Shown piece by piece: positions 28,038 through 43,000 of a stretch of 64,000 nucleotides of DNA. Position 1 is the stretch's first letter; every line of letters starts with the position of its first letter. The position numbers and the translations under genes were made by a program. The notes beneath the pieces were generated by a model, which ran no database searches, was not told the origin of the DNA, and saw nothing but the letters and a program-made list of their open reading frames with translations. The stretch comes from Symsagittifera roscoffensis (taxonomy: Eukaryota > Xenacoelomorpha > Acoela > Convolutidae). The stretch covers positions 29,340,599-29,404,598 of the forward strand of contig NC_087063.1 of NCBI RefSeq assembly GCF_963678635.1, written 5' to 3'.

Positions 28038-31000
28038 GTAAGTACAGTAAAGACTGATTTTTCCGACCACTGTATTGACGTATAATGAAAAATTCGTATA
28101 ACTTGTAATTTTACAATCCGACTAGCTTATTACGTATAATCGTATATTTAGGCTTTTGTATAAAAAACGTATAATCGTTTAATTTGACATCAAAATCGCT
28201 ACTCATTACAGCAACCGCTCATGGCTGATTAGATTGTTTTTGCTGCTCGATTATATTTTATTGCGGGAAAACCTGTGGTTGCTCTAAGAAAAATTTTTGA
28301 TGTTGGATTTAAGCCAGGCACCCCAATAAGCAATTTACCAATGCTAGAACCCATACCTTTGACTAGTTTTTCAGGAAAACAAAACGCAAAATTGCCAGAC
28401 TTTCTCTTTCTGATAACCCATTTTCCGCCCAACAAACTAAACAAGCCATTGCGGATAGCAAAACCTCACGAACACTCGGTCCGGATGGCCTTTTCAATCT
28501 TCACCTTAAACACCTCGGACCGCTTGCACTTGATTGCTTGACTCATTTGTTTAACCTTTCGCTGTCTGAAAAAAATCATCCACCAATTGTGGAAAAACTC
28601 AAAATTACACGCCTATTTTACTACTGTGCTCGCTGTCAAAACTTTAGAGATGCTCATCCAGCCCTTTTCAACAAAGCACCTTCCTAAGGCCACGTACCAA
28701 CACGGTTTCCGCCCTTTTCACTCCACCATAACCGCACTCTCCTCACTTGAATTTTTTTTTATCACCGATGGTTTTAACCAAAACCGCCCGCCTTTGCGTA
28801 CTGTCCTCGCCACACTTGATCCTTCCAAGGTATTTGATATGATATGTCATAGAACCATAGTGGAACTCATTCATGATACACCGCTGCCAAGAGGCATAGT
28901 TCGTTGGCTGAGCAATTATTTGTGGCCGACAAGCCACCACCAATTTCAACAACCAAGAATCCCGCCATAGAATTGTTTACTGTGGAGTTCCCCATGTCTC
29001 AGTATTGTCACCGACTCGTTTCAACTTTCACGTCTATGACGCGCCTCCGCCCCTCAAAAATGTTCGTCTCACCTCATACGCTGACGATTTTCACCCTTTC
29101 GACCAAAGTCCTGACATCGAGGCAGCATCACGTTCACTAAATGGTTATCTACACCACTTGTTTAATTTTTTCATCTCCCGTAAGCTAGCATTTGCGTCTT
29201 CTAAAGGATCAGTTACCTTGCTTTCGTCTTACAACAAAAATTTTAACAAAACGACAACAGTCTTCTTAAACAACGATACTCTACCTCTTATTAAAAATCC
29301 AAACATTTTAGGGGTTATTTTCGACCCGACCCTAAGATTTGCAGCTCACTACAAAAGATCTGCTGACAAGGCTCGACGCAGGATAGGAGTCCTGAAGGCG
29401 TTAGCACGTTTCTCTTGGCGTGAGTCTGAGGAGACCCTACTTTTAACCTACAAAGCTTTAATTCGCCCTATTTTAGACTATGCATCTCCGGCCTGGGTGC
29501 ATGCCGCCTGCAAAATTTCCATCAATCACCTGCAGGTCGCTCCAAAACAAGCCCTATTTCTGATCACTGGCTCAACTCTAATAAGCTCCAGTGACCACCT
29601 GCACAGTGAAGTCGAGATCCTAAATGTCAATAACCAGCACTCCCTTTTAACTTCTCAGTTTTTAATTTCAACATATCGTTTGCATCATCCAAATCATTTC
29701 TATCACTCTTACCCCAAACCACCTCGTCAATCCATTTTCAGTGCTTTTAAAGAAGAAGTTTCCTACCGACTCAGAAGAAGTTTCCTTTTTAGTATTTAAC
29801 TACTACAAGCCTTTTTTAAAACAACCTTACAAACCTAATAACCAAGTTCCTATCAGAAAACCCTCCCTCAAAAGTAATTTGTATTCCACCTCCTAGCATC
29901 GACCCTTCAGAACAGTCCCTTCCTAGAATGACCCGCTGTAAGCTTTCCCAACTTCGGTCGGGTTACAGTCGACTTCTAAACACCTACCTCGCCCGCTCAG
30001 ACAACCATGTTTCCCCACTTTTTGTTTATTGTCACCCCACACTAGTTGCCACCTTTTCAACTGCCCCAGAAATCCATCCCTGGATACTCCCGCAGAACTG
30101 TGGATAAGGACTGTTGAAGTGGCGAAGTTCCTTAGCCTGCAGGCGGATGAGCTGAACCGGTCCAACATGGGCTAAAGAAAGAAAGAAAAGCCACCCCTAA
30201 TATCAATCAGTCTTGCTGTACTCAGTGAAAAAATCTTTGTCTCACAAAAAAAGAGTTGCCAATCATCGGCTTAGTATAATTGTATAATTTATCGTATAAG
30301 TCTGATCTCTCGTATAATCTTATATCGTATAAGGGTTTTTTTGTACAGTTTGTCGTATAACGTATACAAAACATCGGATCCGACTATTCTCACGGAATGG
30401 GAAGGAGTTGAGGCCTAGGACTGGCTTTATGGCGCTTTTTTTGAGCTTTTCATAGAATTTTACTGAAGGAGCCGTGTGGCACTTAGCATAGTGTGTCACT
30501 TAACATAGTGGGAAGGCGTTCACTTCATGATCGTCAGATCAAGTAACCGATCCCCTGCCATGGCAGTGATAGTGTTAAAGGACGAGCTCTCACTTGATCT
30601 CCAGCTTCAGGTGTACCACAACCTCCAGGTGTACCACAGACCAATTTCGGCTGCATTAGTGATACCACGTGAAACTTCTGGAATCAAAAATCGACCTTAA
30701 GTCGCAAAAAAATCTTCGCTCAAAAAAATAACTCAGCCTGGAATGTGGGGAAATAAGAGAAAATATTTATGCTTAGACAGCCAAGATAGCCTTTCATAGA
30801 TCCTCTGCAAAATGCAGAAACCACAATTATGTGTGGAAGCATAATAGAACCCTGAAACTATTATTTCTAATTCCAAAGGCGAAAGAGTGTCGAGAAAAAC
30901 TGGTCTGAAAGTTTTTATTTTTTTTAAATTTTCAACGGGATATTGGATAATCAATTGAATCATTTACTCCCAATTTGTTTTTGGGACGGATTTTACGAAG

Positions 31001-34000
31001 AGTATAGCGGAAAAAAAAGAAAATTGGCTTTGATTCAAAATTGATTCTGTCATGCTTGTTCGGCAGCATCAACCTTAAAATTAGATGACTTACAATTAGA
31101 ATAGGTCATCTGAAGGTTTCCGTTTTAAGCGCGTTCCACATTTCTGTGTTCAATTTTTGTATTTAGTTTAGTCTGCATTTGGCTATTTTTAATAGCATGA
31201 GCCATATCCGCCTAATTTATTGCGCATTCATTGCTGATGGTCTGATTGTTTGTTAAATTCGTTTATGCGTCTTTGTTTTTGCTTGTATTCATGGTGCAGC
31301 TCAGTGGCATATCAAGACTGCAGGGAATCGAGTTCCGTAATTACCGAAGTTTTTGTCGAAGCTTATTTCAAATCATGTTTTCGATTTTTTTTTGCTTTAT
31401 GGGCTGCTTGTTGCCATTTATGTTTTTGTTGTTCGGGTTACACTGGGGAGCTCACGGGCGCACTATGTTAGGAATGGTTATACTTTTTCCAAGCTAACTT
31501 GCAAAGAAAAATGCTCAATTGGTAGCTCTTTTCCGTAATCACGATCTGTAGCATTAAAAATTTTATAGCATCTGTTCTCTGCTTTATTGGCTGCTAATGT
31601 TTGCGGGTAGTCAGGTGGTCTGTGATTCAGAAGCAAGGACGTGAGAGTCCTCAGCTACTTGTTGCGGGTTCAACGCTGCGCTTAGCACTAGTTTTGATAA
31701 ATTTGGTGGCATTTTTGCTGCCTAGCATTGGCAATTTTTTACCATCTATATCTGCATGATGGTGGCTTAGTTGTAGATGAGTGTTAGTTTATTTTCAATG
31801 GCGCGTGACACTCCAAATCTCAAGGTTACAGGTTCGAATCGGACATATTAGCGAAATTCGAGGCTTACTTCTATTTTTTCTTATTTAACTTCATAAAGCT
31901 ACTCTTCGTCCTTTTCTGGCTTGTGTTTGCAAAGCGCAGCCTCTCCCTTGTGTTAGTTGTTAAAACGGTCAACTCTTTCTTGTCGAAAACTATTTTGGAA
32001 ACAAATAAATGCGTTTTAAGTTTTGATTACATAGACAAACGCAAAAAAGTATAGCCGGTTTCTGGGCAAGTAGCACAGAATTTTCCTGGCATATTCTTAA
32101 AAAACATTTTTTTCATGCGAATTTTTTTCAAATGTTTTTTTTGCGCGTCTTGTGATGAAAGGATCTGAAGAAAACCTGAAATTCAGATTTATTTGAAAGC
32201 CACTGTAAAATAGGCAAATCGGGCAACGGTTTTTTTTCAGTTTTGGCAGAAATTGTTTTGATTTTTTGAAGTATTTCTATTCCAAAAATGGCGTTAAAAA
32301 GTTCACAAAAATTCATATTTAAGTTTGATTGCTTGTCCTCCTATAATAAGTCTGCAAGTTGCTTTTGTTTTGACCATTTGAAAAATATGAGGAACTTCGC
32401 ATTCGGGTAGGTTTTAGTTTTTTTTCTTTTTTTTGGTTTGAAATTTTGGCATTTTCGTGTGAGTACAGCGAGCGAGTAGGCTTACAATAGCTTCTTGTAA
32501 TAACTTAAAAGCTTACAAAAGAGTAATGTAGGGCATAGTTTAGTTTGACTCGAGTAAAGTTAGTTTTTTTGAGTTTTTTTAAGTTATTGAAATATGCGAA
32601 ATTTACTGAAATTTGCAAACTTTTTTTGATTTTTTTTCATTTTTTGTCATTTTTCTGCAAAATTTGTTTTTCAAATTTCTCATAAGCTTGCAATAAGCAA
32701 GGGTATTGCAATCGGGTTCTAGACTTTTTTCCATAAGCAACTTTGTTCATAGGACTCATCGCTACCGTACGTCTGGACTCATCTCTAGTGGTACTTTGTA
32801 TCATAAATTATTTCAAATTCATAGCGTTGCCGACCCACTTAGCATGGAGTTAACGAGCTAGCTTGGTACGGCAAAAGGCCTGGGTTCGAATCTGACCAGG
32901 ACCTTTTCAAATGGGAAATTTTCCGTTGAAAAAAATTGTCGGTCTATTATTTGTCTGCTTACGTTTTGTCAGCTTAGTTGCCACATCTTAGAAATCATAG
33001 TTCAAGTGGAAATCATAGTTCAAGTTTTTCATGACGACTTTCATGACGAAGATCTAATTCAGCATCTTTAGTTTTGTTTCGGCCTAATTGGTTTCGGTTT
33101 TCTATAATATCGTCTTAATGGTCTTATTTAGCGTCTTTGGACCAGCAAAAAAATTGATGTGTGCCTGTGTGTTTGAGGCTGAGAGGTCTTAATAATTTTT
33201 TTTATTGGTCCTAAAATTTTTTTTTGCGGCTATTTTTATTTTCTTTTACTGTCTTAATTGACTTCGGCTCATATTATATTCGCTTATTGGCCTCATATCG
33301 TTTCGTTTGACAAGAAAGTTGGCCTCATATTGTTTCGTTTGACGAGTTTTTTGGTTGTGTGTGCTGAGGGCGAGGGAGACTTGTTAACTTTTTATTAGTC
33401 GTAAGTCTCGTTGATTTTTTCTGCGTAAAGCGTGCCTGCTAAGGTGTTTTCGGCTTTATTACCGCTTGATAAGTTTTCTTCCGATGCTAGTTTTACATTC
33501 AATTGCATTGGCAAGTTTTTCTTTCAACAGTAATCTGATTTTTTATTTTAATTGAATTTTTTTCCGACTTAGCTTCTTTCTTGTTTTGTATCGCAAGTGG
33601 TGCGAAGCGCAGCTTCGCTTCTGTGTTTTACTATGATTGTCGAATATTTCTAAGCTTTAGTTTTTCGTTCAGAGCCTTTTATCACACCACTCCGAACACT
33701 AATTTGAGGTTTTTTCTAAGATTATGATCGGAACATTCTGTGCTTCTTGCACAGTAACCGGCTATTTTTGTTTAGTTTTGCTTTTTCTCACGAAGTGGAA
33801 TTTCACTTCCGTGTTTTAATTGCCAAACTCAACAGAGGACTTTTTGCTGTTTTTCGGAATTAGAAGAGATTTTGTGATTTTGCTTAAAATTTTGGTTTTT
33901 ATGTTTCCTATTTTTGAATTCTTGTAATATAAATGTGCTTAAATGTGCATAAAACAAAGAGCAATTTTTGCATAGTTTGACATATAACGCATACAAAGCG

Positions 34001-37000
34001 CACTGACCTGTTCTAATTTTTTTTTAAATAATTCATTGTCACCTCTCAGAATTGGTTTAAGCTCTGTAACAGAGAAAAGGTAAATATTTGTCTAAAGCAT
34101 GGTCTTCGGACATGATTTATTACTGAACTTGTGAACTTATTTTTTTCTACAACAGGTGTTAATTCGTATTTGACTTGTGTAGGTGCACATCTGTCTGCAG
34201 ATCTACAACTTTCTATTCCACGACTCCAACAGGAACAGGGGCTCCTCTGTGTTTGACATTCTGCTCCACAGCAGGCATATTAGTCCCAACGAGAACTGCG
34301 AACAGTATATATACGTAAGACAAATAAATATATACGTCGTTTTAAATTGTTTAATTAAATGGACATCACCATTGTCGAGAAAAGGCGATCAGCAATGCCA
34401 AAGTACAACAGTGCTGAAACTGAAAAAAGTTCCACAGTGCCGAAAATTGGATAATTTTTGGCACTGATGAACAACAGTTGGCTATTGTCCACTTTCGCCC
34501 ACTTTTCAAGTGTTCTTCACTTGTTATACGTGTTAATATGGGTAAAGGCTTGATGTTACCATGTTAAGTATGAAGAACAAATCTGTTCCCAATTGTTTGT
34601 TTGTTCACTTTCGAGAAAATATTGTAATCTGAAACTAGACTTTGACTAGGGATAAATCGCATGCTAGAAGTCTCAATGGTGTGGGGATAAAGTCCCGGAT
34701 GTACTTTTCTTTGCTGTACATTCTTTTACCTCCTCAATTTTTTTGGTCTTCCGTGTTCGTCTCATTTTGGTGGGCTTAATTTCCAAACTTTTTCCAAACA
34801 CAACTTATTCCCTCTTAAAATTGGTATCTATGTTTGATACTATTGCTTGAATAACGATCAAAATTTGTAGTTAATTTTTTTTTCGAATGTAGTTGATGAC
34901 CTTCCGGCTTCCTCATTTTTGTGTACTGCAGCGATGTTGGTTTAGTTTCCCAATGGTTTACTATCTTTCATGCGAATGCGTGTGTTAATTTAATATGGAA
35001 GCGTTGCAAGGCTTTCGGTTGAATTTTTTTAAAAGATTTTTTCATTAGTTTTTGGATTTTTATGATTTGTCTTGGATTAAAATTGATTTTCTGATTTATC
35101 TTTTGTTCAGGCTCAAATTTACTTTTTCGCGGTTTGACTTTTGATTTCTTTTTAAATTCAGCTCATTTTCTTTGTTAAAAGGAAGGCAAACTCTTTTACC
35201 GAACATCAAGCGTGTAAAGGTCACGAAAAACGTGATCAACTTCTAGTTTCTAGTTTTTGTTTACTTGCGTACGTTGACGCTTTTAAAACAGTCTGTTAGC
35301 TATGTTTCATTTTTCTATTTAACCTTGAGTATTAACTTTTAATTGACAAGTTGACTATAACTTTTTCCATTTTATAGCCTTTTGGTTAAATTCAGGTTTT
35401 TGTATCAATAGACAGATATGGTTAAATTTCATTCATTGACGAAAAGTCATTCTAGTTTGCTTTCTTCGGCTCATTGGTTCTCGGTTAAACTTATCTTCTC
35501 AAATATCTATCCTGTCGATTGATAAATTTGATCCGAGCTTGGTCTAGTTTAATTATTTGACTTATCTTTGTTCATTTTTGTTGTTTTTGTCGCATTCGCT
35601 TTATAAATATGGTTCTTGGTGCTCACGAATTTTTTCAGTCCGTCTTTTGACCATTCATAGGAAACGCTTAGTTTATTTTTGAATAAAAAACATCTGGTGG
35701 AAAAGTTTGTTGTAAGAAACTTGGAAAATTTTTTTGCTGACAATTTGAATGTTCAATAAAACCTGAAAGTTCCTGTTGTGGTGTACACTCTCAGCACCCT
35801 GCAGATCAAGAGATCGATCACCCGAGGGACCTGAGCTTTGTAAAAGTGGTCTGAATAAAAACCACCCCGAGCATATATATTTTTCACTTTCTTCGAAATT
35901 CGGAACAATAAAACTGTTCATCAACATAACAAGGAATGCCATAATAACAAAAAGAGAACTTTATGATAACAATGAAACAAAACTTTAGACCAACTTAGTT
36001 CAAATGGTCTTTGGAAAATTTGTTTGTTGACAATTTGAATGTTCAACAAAATACTATAATTCATTTTGTTCTTACATATTTAAATGGACATCACTGGCCA
36101 AGCTTGCCTAGAAATGTCGGCGACCATTTGAACTTAGTTGGTCTGAAGTTTTGTTTCAATGTTATCAAAAAGTTCCATTTTTGTTATTAAAGCCATCCTT
36201 GTGATGTTGATGAACAGTTTTGTTGTTCCGAATTTTGAAGAAAGTGAGATATATGTATATGCTCTGGGTGGTTTATATTCAGACCATTTTTACAGCACTC
36301 TGGTCCCTCGGGTGATCACATGCACAACACAATAGTAACTTACCATGAGTATGTCTAAAACAGCTTGTTTACACTAGCGAAGCAAAGTATATTAGTGCGA
36401 ACTTTCTTTTTTTTCCCAACCTAAGTCGCAAATAAAAGTGCTACTTTTGGTGGCACTTTTGAATCGGTAGGCTGTGGTTGCAGTACATTATCAAGTGCTT
36501 TGACATTTGATTAGTAAAAAGTTAACACAGCTGATGCATTTTTAATTCATCAAATAAACCGAAAAAAGTGATTTGTTTCGAACAGCAGTGCAATGATAAA
36601 AAGCTCGATTTCAGAAATTTTGTAACTCAATGTATCTCATTTTTTTAAATGAAATTTATGCTTTCCAATTTATTACATGCAAAATTGTGTCTTTTGGTTT
36701 TTGATGCTACTTTTGCTGCATAGAAATGGCAATTTATTAGCATATCTAGCTGCGTTATTGGTGGCTATTATTTGGTGATTTTAAGCATTCGTGGCTGCGT
36801 GATTAGTGCATGAGACTCAAATTTGCTTGAGACACAAGTTTGCAGATTCGAATCCGTCACGTAGCCAAACTTTCGCTAATTCGAGGCTTATTTCCACTTT
36901 TCCTGATTTCACTTGATAGAGCTGCTTTGTGGTCGTGTTCTTGCAAGTGTTTGCGAAGCACAGCTTCGCCTTTGTGTTTATTATCCCGCACTACAAAATC

Positions 37001-40000
37001 ATTCTGAATTCAATTGAGGCAGCTCATTGATTTTATTGAATCCATACACAAATTGCACTACTTAAATTTTGATATTATCAGTCTAAAATTCATTGTTTCA
37101 CCAATATTTAAATTAGCAAAAACTATCCAAGACCAATTAAAAGGTAGTCGGAACATTCAGGTTTTTGCCCTAATACAAGCAGTGTTTTTCACTCAACAGC
37201 TTGTTTCAACTCTCGCTCCCCATATATCTGGGTTACTTTAAACCTTATTATTTTCCCAAACTTTTCAAGGCTTCAATCTAATATTAACTTGATTTTTAAA
37301 CACCCCTTATAGTTCAATTTTTCTACGTCAATTTTGATTAAAGTTATTATTATAGTCTCGTGCAAAGTTGCTTGTATGAAAAAAAAACTAATGAATTTAA
37401 TAAAAAGAATATTACAAAAGGAAGGGATACTTCTAATAGAAATTCTTTCTTCAGGTCGTTTCTTACATACATTTAAGTCTGGTGCTGAAACATCACTACA
37501 TCTATTTTTCAACGTTGGGACATCGAGAAAATCTCAAAAAGCAACTATGCGCACTATCCATGAAATAAGATGTCATGACATGACCTAGATTCGATCTTTG
37601 TACATCTGGAACAACGACAATTGTTGAGAGAACTGTTGTTTATTTTATAGGTGTTTGAATTGTTGCTGCAAGTGTGCCATGAGTTGGTGTGTAGCGACCA
37701 GTTGCAGCTGGAGAGGATGGGCCCGGTGACTCAGAACATGTTGAAACTGTGCATCCGACGTCAAACACACCAGGCAGACCCAGAGTCAGTTCTTTTTTTT
37801 TCTATTTACTTCCAGTTTTCGTTACTTACCAAATATTTCTCCCAGTTTGTTCTTACTTATCATATACTAAACATATAGCATAAGCTTCCACCTTATTTAA
37901 CCTAATACAGCTACTGTGTTTAGGGCTCTGAGTGAGCAAGGTGTGTGTTTCCTGGACGTTCGACACAGCATCGCTTATCTTCTCAAGGAGCTGCACAATG
38001 CCATCATCTGGCCCCTAGTTCTGTCTGTTCACGGAAAATCTGCTAGTTCCGGAGAAAGTGTCGGACTAGGTCAGTATGCACTTGCAAAAATCGTGTTAAT
38101 TTTTCTTCCAAAAATTGATCAATTTTTTCATGTTTAAAAAATGCCGTGTTTTTTTCAGTTATCCAAATACCCAGCAATTTCAAATTTCTTCAAATATGTT
38201 TTGCATAATCGAATGAAGTTTCTTTAGTTAAGTTCTTTGATATCTGAAGACTGACTGTGCCTGAAAATGTTACTAAAATCGAGTTTAGAAATTTGAAAAA
38301 CCGATTTTTTCTTTCATATTATAGTTGCGAATGAGTAATTTTGTTCAATTTTTGTGCGATTTTCGTGACGTTGTGCATTCTTTATAATGAAGTTCAGAGT
38401 TCTTCATAATTATATTATAATGAAGTTTCCCGTTTCATTAAATAAGGAAGTAAGATTGGATATCCTGTCTGTAATGCATGAAGCACGAGGACTCCTTAGA
38501 GACCGTTTTGACAACCAATTTTGAATCAAGAGTTTGAAAACCGTGTTTCCTGTTCGATAGTTCAGTAAAATTGTTGACTCTTTGATTATTGAGAAGTTAT
38601 GGGGATGAGGACAATGACGATATTTCCAACAGCGATCTGTTCATCGTCGAATTCGAATGGACGGTTCAAAATTAGATACTGATGTTATTGTTATATGTAG
38701 CTACATCGATCTCTGCTTCGAATTTTGATCGAATTGGAGAAATCGATTTGGTTTGAGAGATAGAGAGAGAGAGAATTTTTGCTTACATTGGGTTTTCCGT
38801 TTGTGAAATCTATCACTGCAATTCGCCCAAAGTCTCTAGCGTCAAAACGGACGTAGAAGGGGATACTGATGATGTTACATACTGAGGTTGTGTTTAGGTA
38901 GTGGCAAGTTCTTCGAGAGACCCTACCCTCTGAGGGATATATTACACATGTCTCTCTCCTCCCCCGAAGGATACACCCTGTCTGCCTTCTGCGAGATACT
39001 AGCTGCTCTCTACTGTCTTCTCACCAAACTCAACCCTCACCAGGTGACCTCAGTCATTTACTTGCATGTCTAGTCAGCTTTGCTAGATTGAGAAGAAGAA
39101 GAAGATGAATTTATTCCTTCATAAAACAATGATAATGATTAAGTATAATTCAACAAATATATATAAACAGTAACGGATTTAGGGGGGCAGACGCCCCCCC
39201 CCCCCTCAGGGATTCGACTCCCTACCGACCCAACCCAAAGTACTATATCCCCTTTGTACTATTTTGAGATATCTATTTTTGGTAAGGTACCCTAAAATTT
39301 TTCTAAGGACGCTAATTTTATTTTTGAACGGGCAGCGCGCGCCGAAAAAAAATGCTCGAAAAATAGATTTTTCTTTGGAAAATCTGCCCCCTCCCTCGGG
39401 AAAATCCTAGATCCGCCCGTATATAAGTCTACATTTTTTAATTTTGAACCATTAGTTTATTTACCTTTTTGAAACTTTATGGCTTTTTTGACAAAACGTC
39501 ATTCAAAAAAAGACTACTTTTCTGGAAATATTGGAAATGATTTTAAATAATTGGTGCAAATGCAGAGCTGTTAACTGAAAATAAAGTGCGCTCCTGCACT
39601 TTAGTGATGAGTTATAATTAATGCCAAATTGTGTCACCAAATCTGAAATTTTTTCGGTCACCAAATCTGAAATTTTTTCGGTCACCAAATTTGAAATTAA
39701 TTAACCCGAAACTGCTCTGAAGCCAATTTTTCTCTCATTTTAGTCAAAAAAAACTTTGTTTTTGAGAACATAAAGAAGGAAAGTAACCTAGAAAAACTTA
39801 TTTTGACCATTTAAGTTGCTGGAAAGTTTGGCATTAACTGTAATATTGTGTTTTAGGCATTCTCTGAGCTAGTGAAGGAGGTGGACACATTTATTGGTTT
39901 TAAACACAAGATGGGAGACCAAGCGTACGTCGACACATTCAGGAGCAGGTCAGTTCAGCCACATATAAACAGTCAGCTAGAAAAAGATTTCTTTTTTAAT

Positions 40001-43000
40001 TTTAAAACTTATTAAAGATTTGTTTTGTGCTCGAGTAAAAAAAGAAAATGGTGGTTACGTTATGTCCCTTCATTAAGTGTTGCAGCTGCAATTACTTTGA
40101 GATTTTATAGATTTGCTTATTAGGTCTTAATGAACGAAGTGATTTGTCACTTAATTAGGTCTTGTTTTTTGGCATGTTTTTCCAGAAAGAGTCTTAAAAT
40201 CTTTTCAAGCTAAATTTTGATTTTATTAATAATAATAATAAATTGTTTCCAAACGATATCTAGTTACAAAGTTATTTATAAAAATTTAAAATTTATAAAT
40301 ACAAATTAGAATCGTTTGGGAGAACACCATTAAGCCAACATAGCCCGTTTTCAGGTGTCTCATTAAGCGGAGAACAAGAAAAGTAGTTAAATTCTTCGAT
40401 CCAATGCAATGGACCTTCCATCGGTAAACATTTATTAAATGTAAAGCCTCTTTATTCGCACCTTTAAACCATTCTCGATATAGAAAAAAATAATAATTTT
40501 AGAAAAAAAAAGTAATTTTAAATTATTTTAGTGGTTTCACTTTTGATTTCTTTTTAGTTCACTCCAAATTCGTTTTCTGAATGGGTGAATTACGCTTTGC
40601 AATAACAAAACTGCAGAAGGTGCGAAAAAACGTGTGTGATTTTCAAAAATGGACTTTAATTTTTATATTTAGAGGTTCAAAAAAATGATTATCGTGGAGT
40701 AAAAATTTTCACGATTAAAAAGTATGCTAACAAAAGTTATTTTGTTCACCATGCATAGTTTTATCGCATTATTATGAAACCCCTTGAGTAGTTTTTAAAA
40801 ATTTAGATCCAAATGTGGGGGAAGGGGGTTAGTGGAAAAGAGGCAAACGATCGATTATTGTCAGGAGAGCCAATTTAAAGCCAAGTCAACTCTTTATTAA
40901 CACCTTTTTTTTTTATTGTTTCTCTCTTTCAGAATGATAGAACGAGTGAACTTGAGTCCTCTTGTGGACGCCTCTCGCAGACAGAGTGAAGTGAAAAGAA
41001 TTGAGAGTGTGACTTCAGTGCAGATGAAAGACCTGCTCAGTGTCCGCTCCTCCGTCGCCTCCGGACTCGACCCAGACCTGCTTATTCTGTACACTAGTGA
41101 CCTGCTGAAGTTTTACGCAGGAGACAGATTGTACAAGTAAGATTAGATGTATAATACAACACTCATGCGAGTTCTTTAGTACTTGTGCATTGTCCGAAGG
41201 CATCTGCTGGCTGGTTTATGGGACTGATTAACGAAAAAGACGAATTAATTTGTCAAGAGTGCGAATAGTATTTGATTACATAATCTATATCAAACCGTGG
41301 TAGGCCAGCAAGCCGAAGGGCCAACAAACCGAAAATAAGATTACCATTCCAACAAGCAGAAAAATAGTATTATCATGCAACATAACAACAGATTACCCTT
41401 GTTTTTATGTAATTGTTTTATAATTCTTATCTAATTAACATAAGTCTGATATTTATTTATTTATTTGTTCATCATGAGTAATCTCACATTGAATAACAAG
41501 ATTTACAATTTGAAGTTTAGCTCATGAAAGGGCAACCAGAAAGCTAACGAGAGGCTAGTTGAAGGCTCGCACCGTAAAAAGTATAAATAAATGGCATCAT
41601 ATCAAATAAAAAAAACAAAAGAAATAAAGATCAAACAAGAGGCCTTTTTATCTAAAGAAACTTAGATATAGCGTAATCAAATTTAATTAACACTATCTCT
41701 TTCAAAATCCGCCCCTGATTAACTGATTAAAGGGGTACTAACGAAGCCATATCCATTTCAAAGTGCTGCCTTGAATTTAAATGACTTAAAGAGAGTGATT
41801 GTCAAAAAAGACAACTGGGAGATAATGGCTGATGAAAAGTTGCCATTTGAAAATGAAGCAGTAAATATTTCAGCAAATATGTGGAAATAGCTGGTCTTGT
41901 TATTACATCTACTGAACTATTGGTGTATAGATTTGAACTCAGCAACTCCATTTACCTCTTAAAAACTCCAAAAACCGCTGGTCTTCGGCAGCATCAAGAA
42001 TCGGTTCAAATTCGAAATTTTGACTGGTTCACCGAGCTGTTGCCGTTTATTAAGAGGCCAAACTGGGCATATTTTAGAAGCACTAAATTGTAGTGGAATC
42101 CGGATACAAGTCAGATAGAAGTGGAAACCGGATACAAGTCGGAACCGAATTTAATAGTAATAAAAACTAGCTGTAATGAAACGCAATTGCAGAACTTTGA
42201 CATCAAAACTTAATCGTTGGCATTAGAATCCAATGATAAATCTCACACCATTGATAAGCTTAACTCAAAGAGTGTACTACTGAAAGTAACTATCGAAATT
42301 CCTTCAAGTGATTTTGCCAAATTCTTTGTTCATTTGTCATTTGTGGATTTCAATGAATTACCAACTGAGCACATATTTTCAGAAGATAACTGGTTTTCAC
42401 TTCTTACACTAGAAAGCGTAGTTTATTAGTATGAATCTATTTTTTCCCAACAAAAGTCGCAAATAAATGTTCTCATTTGGTGGCACTTTTTATATATTCA
42501 AGATCTGTAGCATTAGTAAGTTCACATTATCTGTTCTCTTCTTTTTTGGTGGCTAGTGTTTGCTGAATGTCATGCGACCGTGACAAAAATGGAAGGACGT
42601 GAAACTCTTACTCTACTGGAATGGTCAGAGGTTCAATGCCGCACTTAGAACAAGTTTTATTGTTCCGACTTTCGATACGAAATTTGCGGAATATTTGTGC
42701 TCGGGGTGGGTTTTTTTTTTTCTTCAGACAAATTTCGACTTTTTAAGTAGCCATCTTTGACGGGATTTTTTTAAAAATCATTCGAAAAGTATTGTTGTCC
42801 TGAGCATAAATTTGAAAAGATATTTCACCTGTGATCATTTTTTGTAAAGTTATGTGGGTTTAAAGAGTGCCATTTTGGCCAATTTGGGACAATTAACGCG
42901 CGATATATTTCGCACTCTTAACGCGTAAGCGGAGGTTTAATCCGTCTTATAAATCGTTCCAAATTGGTTGAAAGAAGCTTATGTGCCATAATGGATTTGT

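Noticed and set aside
28037-28180. Complete pogo/Tigger element
   Set aside because: Only a left-terminus-like sequence was found. There is no convincing right terminus or transposase.
31780-31860. Functional tRNA gene
   Set aside because: A and B boxes are present but no cloverleaf acceptor or anticodon stem pairs. It is better read as part of a repeat.
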